From contig NZ_BDBH01000007.1 in assembly GCF_001612885.1 (NCBI RefSeq), positions 496,001 to 560,000 of the forward strand: a stretch of DNA of 64,000 nt, given 5' to 3'. Positions 58,738 through 64,000 of the stretch are shown one piece after another (position 1 is the stretch's first letter; each line of letters begins with the position of its first letter). The position numbers and the translations under genes were made by a program. Source of the DNA: Nocardia harenae NBRC 108248 (lineage in GTDB: Bacteria > Actinomycetota > Actinomycetes > Mycobacteriales > Mycobacteriaceae). The notes beneath the pieces are model-generated. The model saw nothing but the letters and a program-made list of their open reading frames with translations. It was not told the origin of the DNA and did no database searches.

Positions 58738-59876
58738 CCGGATGGTGTCGCCCGGTTCTTCCAGCTCAGCTCATTGCGGGCGCGGGCGCGGTGGGAGCGG
58801 AGGGTGAGGCGGAGGTAGGCGGTGACGGCGAGGGGGTGGGCGAGGGCCGAGAGGATGTCGGTGGGGTGCGGGCGGGTGCCGGTGTCGAGGGTGCGGGCGA
58901 GGAGGCGGCCGGTGACGGCGGCGGCGTAGCCGATGGCGCCGGTCCGGCGGAGCGAGCCGCGGCCGACGAGGGCGGCGAGCGGCGGGACGGTGTAGGTGAG
59001 GGTGGTGAGGGCGCCGACGGCGAGGGCGGCGGCGGGGGAGCCGCCGTAGGCGGACCAGAGCCAGCGGGTGTAGCCGGCGTCGAGGGCGGCGGCATCGCGG
59101 TACATGCGGGTGCGGGCGTGCGGACCCGCGGCGGCGACGGCGGTGCGGTGCCCGGCGCGGCGCAGGGCGCGGGCCAGGTCGATGTCCTCGGTGGCGCTGG
59201 CGGCGACCACCTCGTGGCCGCCTGCGGCGCGGTAGGCGGCGGCGTCCATGACCAGGAACTGGCCGCAGCCGAGCGCGGTGGAGGTGCGCAGGCCGCGCTC
59301 GGCGAACCGCACCGGGAGGGTGGAGGCCCACGACCAGACCAGCAGTGGCTGGAGCAGCGCCTCGTAGCAGGAACCGGCCAGCTGGTGCGGCCAGGGGGAG
59401 AGCAGGCCGAGGCCGTCGGCGCGCAGCGCGGTCACCGCGGCGGCGATGGCGCCGGGGGCGAGGCGGACGTCGGCGTCCAGGAAGACCAGGACGGGGGTGT
59501 CGGCGAGTTCGGCGAGGCGGGCGCAGGCGGCGGCCTTGCCGGTCCAGCCGGGCGGGGGTTCGCGGTCGGAGCGCAGCACGGTGATGCGCGGGTCGCCCTT
59601 GGCGGCGCGGCGCGCCGCCTCCTCGGTGCCGTCGGTGGAGGCGTCGTCCAGGATCAGCACCCGCAGCCGCGGGACGCCGGTCTGCGCGCGCAGGTCGGTG
59701 ACGAGCCGGGGGAGCAGGGTGACCTCGTCGCGGGCCGGGATGCACACCGTCACCGGCTCGAGCACGGCCGCGCCCGGCGGCGGGAGCCTGCGCACGGTCA
59801 GCAGGTTGTACCCGGCGAGCAGGGCGCTCAGCCCGGCCAGCGCCGCGCCCGCCCGCGCGGCAGCGCGAAACACCAT
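58734..59876 (-). CDS. family 2 glycosyltransferase, CruC-like
   Basis: A 380-aa membrane-associated GT2: VTVCIPARDEVTLLPRLVTDL, LRVLILDDASTDGTEE, the DxD-type VLVFLDADVRLAPG and a C-terminal hydrophobic part with several helices (AALAVGALTTLTYTVPPLAAL). It lies in the operon with a CruF-like and a CrtO-like gene, so carotenoid glucosylation is likely; the CruC label is by context and general similarity. ATG 59876 starts 5 bases after the lppM stop; an ATG at 59909 would overlap lppM. Confidence 0.8.
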   Translation of the reverse strand: MVFRAAARAGAALAGLSALLAGYNLLTVRRLPPPGAAVLEPVTVCIPARDEVTLLPRLVTDLRAQTGVPRLRVLILDDASTDGTEEAARRAAKGDPRITVLRSDREPPPGWTGKAAACARLAELADTPVLVFLDADVRLAPGAIAAAVTALRADGLGLLSPWPHQLAGSCYEALLQPLLVWSWASTLPVRFAERGLRTSTALGCGQFLVMDAAAYRAAGGHEVVAASATEDIDLARALRRAGHRTAVAAAGPHARTRMYRDAAALDAGYTRWLWSAYGGSPAAALAVGALTTLTYTVPPLAALVGRGSLRRTGAIGYAAAVTGRLLARTLDTGTRPHPTDILSALAHPLAVTAYLRLTLRSHRARARNELSWKNRATPSG

Positions 59877-59881
59877 CCCGC

Positions 59882-60676
59882 TCAGCGGTTCCCGCGCACC
59901 GAACTCCACCAGCGCCCCGGCGTGAACCCCTTCGGCGCCCCGGGAACCGGCGGATTGCGATCGAGGTACGCCACCGCCGCGACCATGGCGGCCACGGCCA
60001 GCGTGATCCCGCCCATGATCCCGGCCCAGCCGGCGAACGAGCGGGTGTTCGGGTCGGCGTAGCTCACCTCGGCGCGCAGGGTGGAGACGTCACCGGCGGG
60101 CAGCTTCCAGGAGACCACGTCGTCGCCCTCGCGATTGCCGTTGGTCTTGGCCACCCTGGCCGGGAAGGCCACGGTGAACTGCACGTCGGAGCCGTGCGGC
60201 GGCAGCGTCTTGAGGTCGACCCGGCCGAGCAGGCTCACCAGGTCGCCGGTCCGGGTGAACTGCAGCTGGAACATGCCCTGGGTCTGCTCGGAGAGCCCGG
60301 AGAGCTGCTGCACCTCGCCGAACGAGAGATCGTCGAAGAAGACCTGGCTGCCGACGTAGCCGTCCTGGCTGTACGCCTCGACCCGAAGCTTGCTCGCCAG
60401 CGTCTCCGGCACGGTCAGCTGCGGGCCCTTGTCGCCCGGCTCGACCGGAACGACGGCGGCCACGATCCGCCCGGAGACCCGGTCGTTGGAGGAGACGCCC
60501 ATCGAGACCTGCGCGCGCAGGCAGCCTGCCAGCGCCGGGACCAGCAGGGTGGCCAGCAGCAGCGCGCCGAGCACCCGGGTCCGGGCGACCCGGGAGCGGA
60601 GGACGGCGCGGAACCCGCGCGGGGGCCGCGGGCGGGCCGGAGCGACGGGCACGACGGAGCGGGGACTCGGTTGCAC
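59882..60676 (-). CDS. lppM: LppM-type lipoprotein (DUF3153)
   Basis: A 264-aa lipoprotein equivalent to Rv2171. Basic start, hydrophobic GALLLATLLVPALAGC with lipobox Cys near 52, folded domain (VSMGVSSNDRVSGRIVAAVVP, VEAYSQDGYVGSQVFFDDL), then a C-terminal helix WAGIMGGITLAVAAMVAAVAYL. In M. tuberculosis LppM binds mannosylated glycolipids and affects phagosome traffic, consistent with the PIM/LM genes in this window. Start GTG 60676. Confidence 0.85.
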   Translation of the reverse strand: MQPSPRSVVPVAPARPRPPRGFRAVLRSRVARTRVLGALLLATLLVPALAGCLRAQVSMGVSSNDRVSGRIVAAVVPVEPGDKGPQLTVPETLASKLRVEAYSQDGYVGSQVFFDDLSFGEVQQLSGLSEQTQGMFQLQFTRTGDLVSLLGRVDLKTLPPHGSDVQFTVAFPARVAKTNGNREGDDVVSWKLPAGDVSTLRAEVSYADPNTRSFAGWAGIMGGITLAVAAMVAAVAYLDRNPPVPGAPKGFTPGRWWSSVRGNR

Positions 60677-60702
60677 GGCTCACATCGTGCCAGGCGCGCC
60701 GG

Positions 60703-61623
60703 TCAGGACGCCAAGCGACGGGCGGCCCGGTCGCGCGCGATTCCGCGCACCCCGCGGACCAGCAGCGGAACACCGAGCACGCCCATTCCGAGCAACCCGT
60801 ACCCCGCGGACCACGGCAGCCCGAGGAACGCCAGGTGCGCCAGGGCCGAGCCGAGCCAGGTCCAGAGGAACACCGCCACCGGCACCGCAGGCCCGGCGCC
60901 CTCGGTCTCCCTGCGCTGCCGGGCGCGGTGTTCGGAGGCGGTCATGAGCGCGCCCATGAGCAGCGCCACCAGGAACCAGCCGAGGTAGTTGGTGAGCGGG
61001 ATGGCGGGCAGGCCGGGGAGTCCGGCGCCGGTGACGCACCAGCTCCACTGGCCGTCGGTCACCATCTGCGGGTCGAGGAAGAGGTCCCAGCCGACGGCGC
61101 CGACGGCGGTCAGCGCGATGCGGGCGCGTGAGGTCCCGGCGAGGAGCCCGGCCACCACCCAGACCGGGTAGATGCCGCCGGTCCAGGCGAGGGGGACCGC
61201 GAGGGGGACGTCGGCCAGCGCGGGTTCGAGTTTGCCGACGGCGTAGGCGTAGCAGCCGAAGGGGTAGCCGGTGGCGGTACCGATCAGCTCGGAGAGCAGG
61301 CCGATCCCGGAGAGGATGGCGAGGGTGCGCAGTGCGTAGGCGGCGCCGAGTGATGCGACGGCGTGCGCGAGCGCGGTGCCGGCGAGCAGCACGACCACGA
61401 GCGTGGTGACCCGGTCGCGCGCCGAGCCGTCGGTGAGCGGGTAGGCGATCTGCGCCGCGACCAGCAGGAGCGCCAGCAGCGCCGCCACCGGCGCGCCCTG
61501 CGCCAGGTGCCGCGGGGCGGACCGCCGCCCGCCGGCGGCATCCGGTCGCTGCCCGGCAGGCACCCGGTCGCCATCCGACGTCCGATGCCCCGCCGTGCCA
61601 TCGCCGTCCCGGGGCGACGTCAC
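60703..61623 (-). CDS. cruF: CruF-like carotenoid biosynthesis membrane protein
   Basis: A 306-aa protein of the DUF422/CruF family: about seven membrane helices after a charged N-terminus, with the family segments ELIGTATGYPFGCYAYAVG, VPLAWTGGIYPVWVVAG and AVGWDLFLDPQMVTDGQWSW. CruF adds water to the 1,2-double bond of acyclic carotenoids. GTG 61623 overlaps the stop of the CrtO-like gene. Together with it and the GT2 it could make a hydroxylated, glycosylated carotenoid. Confidence 0.87.
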   Translation of the reverse strand: MTSPRDGDGTAGHRTSDGDRVPAGQRPDAAGGRRSAPRHLAQGAPVAALLALLLVAAQIAYPLTDGSARDRVTTLVVVLLAGTALAHAVASLGAAYALRTLAILSGIGLLSELIGTATGYPFGCYAYAVGKLEPALADVPLAVPLAWTGGIYPVWVVAGLLAGTSRARIALTAVGAVGWDLFLDPQMVTDGQWSWCVTGAGLPGLPAIPLTNYLGWFLVALLMGALMTASEHRARQRRETEGAGPAVPVAVFLWTWLGSALAHLAFLGLPWSAGYGLLGMGVLGVPLLVRGVRGIARDRAARRLAS

Positions 61624-63182
61624 CGCCGCTTACCCCGCGCCAACCGGCGCAGCGGCCCGCCCCGGCCGAGCACCGCCCGCGCGGTCCGCCGCCCGGCGGC
61701 GCCGGAGACCCCGCCGCCGGGATGCGTGGAGGCACCCGTGAGATACAGCCCCGGCGCACCGGGCACGGTCCCCGTGGCCAGTTCCGGCAGCGGCCGCCAC
61801 ATCATCATCTGGTCCAGCGACATCTCCACGTGCATGACATTGCCGCCCCGCAACCCCAGCTCGCGCTCCAGGTCGAGCGGGGTCTGGGTATACCGGTGCT
61901 CGATGGTCGCCGCGAAGCCCGGCGCGAAGCCCTCCAGCTCGGCGATGATCCGATCCGCCTCGCGCTCACCGATGGCATCCCAGTCGCCGTCGGCGAGCCG
62001 GTACGGATGCCACTGCGCCCACAGCGAGAGCTGGTGCCGCTCCGGCGGCGCGATGCTCGGGTCGAGCGCGCTGAAGCTCATGGCGAGCACCACCGGCCGC
62101 GGCGGCAGCTCCCCGGCCAGCGCGGCACCGTGCGCGCCCCGGAGCGCGCGCCGGTCGCGGACCAGCAGCTGCAACCCGGACGCCGAATCCGCCTGCGCGG
62201 CGCCGGGGTAGCGGGGCAGCGCGGTGGTGCCGAGCCGCACCACCATGCCGATCCCCGGCCCGACCCGGATGCGCCGCCGCCAGTCGTCCAGCGGCGCGGC
62301 GTCGAACCCACCCGCCCCGAGCAGCTCCAGCGTCTCCAGCACGTGCGCGCCGGCGACCACGGTCCGCGCGTGCACCACCGCACCCGACTCGGTGCGCACC
62401 ACCCATCCGTCCCCGGCCCGGCGCAGCGCCGCGACCGCGTCCCCGGTGCGCAGCTCACCCCCGTCGGCGCGCAGCCGGGCGGCGAGCGCGGCGGTGAGCG
62501 CCCCGCTCCCGCCGACCGCGCGGCCCGGCGGCAGTGTGTGCATGAGCGCCGCGAAGCCGATCATGGGCGCGGTGCCCGGCTCGGACATGGGCGGCCCGGA
62601 CTGCGCCCCGAACCAGGCCAGCGCGGCCCGCAGCCGCTCGCTCTCGAAGGTCGAGTCCAGCAGCGCGTCCCCGGACTGCAGGAACTCCCTGGAGAGCGCG
62701 GCGCCGCCGTCCGGCGCGCTCAGCCCCCAGAAGGCGCGGGCCAGCTTGCCGCCGGTCGGCTGCACCCCGAAGGCCCGCATGACCCTGGCGCTGCGCGGCC
62801 CCCACACCCCGACGAAGCGCCGGTACGCATCGGCGTCGCGTGCGCCGCAGGCCGCCTCGATGCTCGCGCAGGTGCGCTCCAGATCGCGGGCGAAGACCAG
62901 CGGCGGCTCGCCGGGCACGAAGGCCCACGGGTCGCAGTCGACGTAGCGCAGCCCGAACCGGTCCAGCTCGAGCTCCTCGACGATCCCGGTGTGTCGCACC
63001 ATGAGGTGCGCCGACGAGCCGCGGTCCACCGCGTACCCGGGGAAGCGCTCGACGGTGGAGACGGCACCGCCGATCACCTCGTCGCGCTCCAGCACCACCA
63101 CCCGCTGCCCGGCGCGGGCCAGGTAGCAGGCGGCGACCAGGGCATTGTGCCCGGAGCCGACGACGGCGACGTCGGCGTTCAC
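61620..63182 (-). CDS. CrtO-like carotenoid oxidoreductase (FAD-dependent)
   Basis: A 520-aa FAD/NAD(P)-fold enzyme of the CrtI/CrtO superfamily. N-terminal DVAVVGSGHNALVAACYLARAGQRVVVLERD, then AVDRGSSAHLMVRHTGIVEEL, and C-terminal LYLTGASTHPGGGVSGAAGRRTA. The last motif and the length suit CrtO-type ketolases or related desaturases better than phytoene desaturase. GTG 63182 overlaps the GNAT stop (GTGA), and the stop overlaps cruF (GTGA). Precise reaction cannot be read from sequence. Confidence 0.85.
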   Translation of the reverse strand: MNADVAVVGSGHNALVAACYLARAGQRVVVLERDEVIGGAVSTVERFPGYAVDRGSSAHLMVRHTGIVEELELDRFGLRYVDCDPWAFVPGEPPLVFARDLERTCASIEAACGARDADAYRRFVGVWGPRSARVMRAFGVQPTGGKLARAFWGLSAPDGGAALSREFLQSGDALLDSTFESERLRAALAWFGAQSGPPMSEPGTAPMIGFAALMHTLPPGRAVGGSGALTAALAARLRADGGELRTGDAVAALRRAGDGWVVRTESGAVVHARTVVAGAHVLETLELLGAGGFDAAPLDDWRRRIRVGPGIGMVVRLGTTALPRYPGAAQADSASGLQLLVRDRRALRGAHGAALAGELPPRPVVLAMSFSALDPSIAPPERHQLSLWAQWHPYRLADGDWDAIGEREADRIIAELEGFAPGFAATIEHRYTQTPLDLERELGLRGGNVMHVEMSLDQMMMWRPLPELATGTVPGAPGLYLTGASTHPGGGVSGAAGRRTARAVLGRGGPLRRLARGKRR

Positions 63183-63790
63183 AGCGGCAGTGCGCGGCCG
63201 AGCACCGCGAACGGGCGGTTGTCGCCCGCGAAGACGAAGTGCCGGATGACGTCGGAGAAGCCGGTGCGCCGGTAGAGCCGCCAGGCCCGGTTGTCCTCGG
63301 CGTCGACCTCGGGGGTCGAGAGCAGCACCGAGCGCTCCGGCCGGTCCTGCAGCAGCCGGGTGAGCAGCATCGAGCCGAGCCCGCGGCCCTGCGCCGAGGG
63401 GTGCACGTGCAGCTCGGTGAGCTCGAAGTAGTCGGTGAGCAACTCCCTGGTGGCCGGCTCCGACCAGCCGCAGCGCCGCATCCCGGCGTGCACCTGCTGG
63501 TGCCACCACTGGTGCGGCGCGCCGCGGTAGCCGTAGGCGACGGCGAGGATCGGCGCCGAGCCGAGGTCGACCCGGCCGTGCTCGTCCGGCTGTACCGCGG
63601 CGACCGCGCGCCAGCCGGGCCGCGTGGTGTGCTCGGTCCACATGGGGGCGCGGTGGTTCTCGGTGCCGCGCGGGTACGCCATGGCCGCGACGTAAACGCC
63701 GAGCGCGTCCGGCAGCCGGGCGCGCAGGGCCTGGACCGAGAGGTCGACGATGGTGGGCGCTGGCAGGTGATCGGTGGTGGCGGCGCTCAT
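63179..63790 (-). CDS. GNAT acetyltransferase (Rv2170 type)
   Basis: A 203-aa GNAT-fold protein with acetyl-CoA loop VHPSAQGRGLGSMLLTRLL and C-terminal EDNRAWRLYRRTGFSDV. N-terminal part (IVDLSVQALRARLPDALGVYVAAMAYP) and GYRGAPHQWWHQQVHAGM are as in Rv2170, reported to acetylate isocitrate dehydrogenase in M. tuberculosis. ATG 63790 follows GGAAG; an ATG at 63823 would add 11 residues. First gene of the carotenoid/lppM operon. Confidence 0.87.
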   Translation of the reverse strand: MSAATTDHLPAPTIVDLSVQALRARLPDALGVYVAAMAYPRGTENHRAPMWTEHTTRPGWRAVAAVQPDEHGRVDLGSAPILAVAYGYRGAPHQWWHQQVHAGMRRCGWSEPATRELLTDYFELTELHVHPSAQGRGLGSMLLTRLLQDRPERSVLLSTPEVDAEDNRAWRLYRRTGFSDVIRHFVFAGDNRPFAVLGRALPL

Positions 63791-63873
63791 GTCTTCCGTC
63801 GGGTGGGGGCGGCCGATGGACATGCGCCTGCCTGCGGGATCGCCGATCCGGTCGACATGTCGGTGGCTCGCTC

Positions 63874-63879
63874 TATAGT
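63874..63879 (+). promoter_or_regulatory. TATAGT -10 box, probably leaderless transcript
   Basis: TATAGT ends 8 bases before ATG 63888, so transcription would start at or next to the A of the ATG. A weak -35 (GTCGAC, 63851-63856) lies 17 bases upstream. Confidence 0.5.
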
Positions 63880-63887
63880 CGGTGTCA

Positions 63888-63959
63888 ATGGAATCGTTCG
63901 AATGCCTGTTCGATCTGCTGTCCGTCCGGGCTGCTGCTCAGCCCCTGTCAGCACGATAG
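63888..63959 (+). CDS. 23-aa leaderless ORF
   Basis: ATG 63888 to TAG 63957-63959 encodes MESFECLFDLLSVRAAAQPL and three more residues. It is placed right behind the TATAGT box and 30 bases before the next gene start, as mycobacterial leaderless leader peptides are. One Cys is present; no codon run suggests an attenuator. Confidence 0.4.
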   Translation: MESFECLFDLLSVRAAAQPLSAR

Positions 63960-63989
63960 TCCAGGTGCGCGACTGTGGAGGGACCGCTG

Positions 63990-64000
63990 ATGTCCGACGG
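63990..64000 (+). CDS. start of a plus-strand gene cut by the window edge
   Basis: ATG TCC GAC follows GGAGGG at 63977-63983, a strong ribosome site with 7-base spacing. Only the first three codons are in the window; nothing can be said of the product. Confidence 0.5.

Overview
This GC-rich window reads as the chromosome of a mycolic-acid actinomycete, most probably Nocardia or a close relative. The evidence is family content and gene order. The run cobS/cobT, DUF3043, erpA, adenosine kinase, asnB, ctaC-ctaF ... plsC, ArsA-like ATPase, SRPBCC proteins, pimB, NlpC/P60 pair, exonuclease/GIY-YIG protein, trpD, ctaE-qcrCAB, Rv2179c-type RNase, aroG, pknL, Rv2175c-type protein, mptA, idsA, metF, lppM and Rv2170-type GNAT parallels the Rv2208-to-Rv2170 stretch of Mycobacterium tuberculosis as I remember it. 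No rRNA or tRNA gene and no CRISPR array was seen.

Layout. 0-4 kb: a partial metallo-hydrolase gene, the cobalamin lower-ligand genes cobU-cobT-cobS with a tiny coupled ORF, and a GlxA-type regulator. 4-9 kb: DUF3043 protein, ErpA, adenosine kinase and AsnB, with a perfect AT-rich palindrome at 6.66-6.70 kb. 9-31 kb: the cytochrome bcc-aa3 respiratory supercomplex in two blocks (ctaC-ctaF and ctaE-qcrC-qcrA-qcrB). Between them lie lipid and cell-envelope genes (plsC, pimB, two NlpC/P60 hydrolases), an overlapping ArsA/SRPBCC/ROK operon, a DnaQ/GIY-YIG fusion and trpD. 31-35 kb: RNase, DAHP synthase, PASTA kinase PknL and its DNA-binding neighbour.

35.3-41.2 kb is an accessory island that splits the otherwise conserved Rv2175c/mptA junction. 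It holds a decayed TPR-regulator remnant, an AT-rich 802-codon orphan gene, an IS5-type transposase remnant, an intact XRE-TPR regulator, inverted and direct repeats and small orphan ORFs. The 802-aa protein is the least explained gene in the window and the best candidate for an undescribed (perhaps defence-related) function, but nothing in its sequence proves a role.

41-47.6 kb: mannosyltransferase MptA, an operon of GGPP synthase, an unknown protein and a phytoene-desaturase-like enzyme, then divergent metF. 47.6-57.5 kb: one tightly overlapping operon for a peptide/nickel-type ABC importer plus three luciferase-like flavin monooxygenases and a DUF1684 protein, which looks like uptake and oxidative cleavage of a small organic (probably organosulfur) compound. 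57.7-64 kb: a secreted protein, then a second carotenoid operon (CrtO-like oxidoreductase, CruF-like protein, family 2 glycosyltransferase) interleaved with lppM, a DUF6188 protein and a GNAT acetyltransferase. The window ends at the start of a gene preceded by a likely leaderless 23-aa ORF.

Translation initiation stands out. Many genes are joined by 4-base ATGA/GTGA overlaps, and three genes (Rv2179c-type RNase, ArsA-like ATPase, GGPP synthase) appear to start with CTG.
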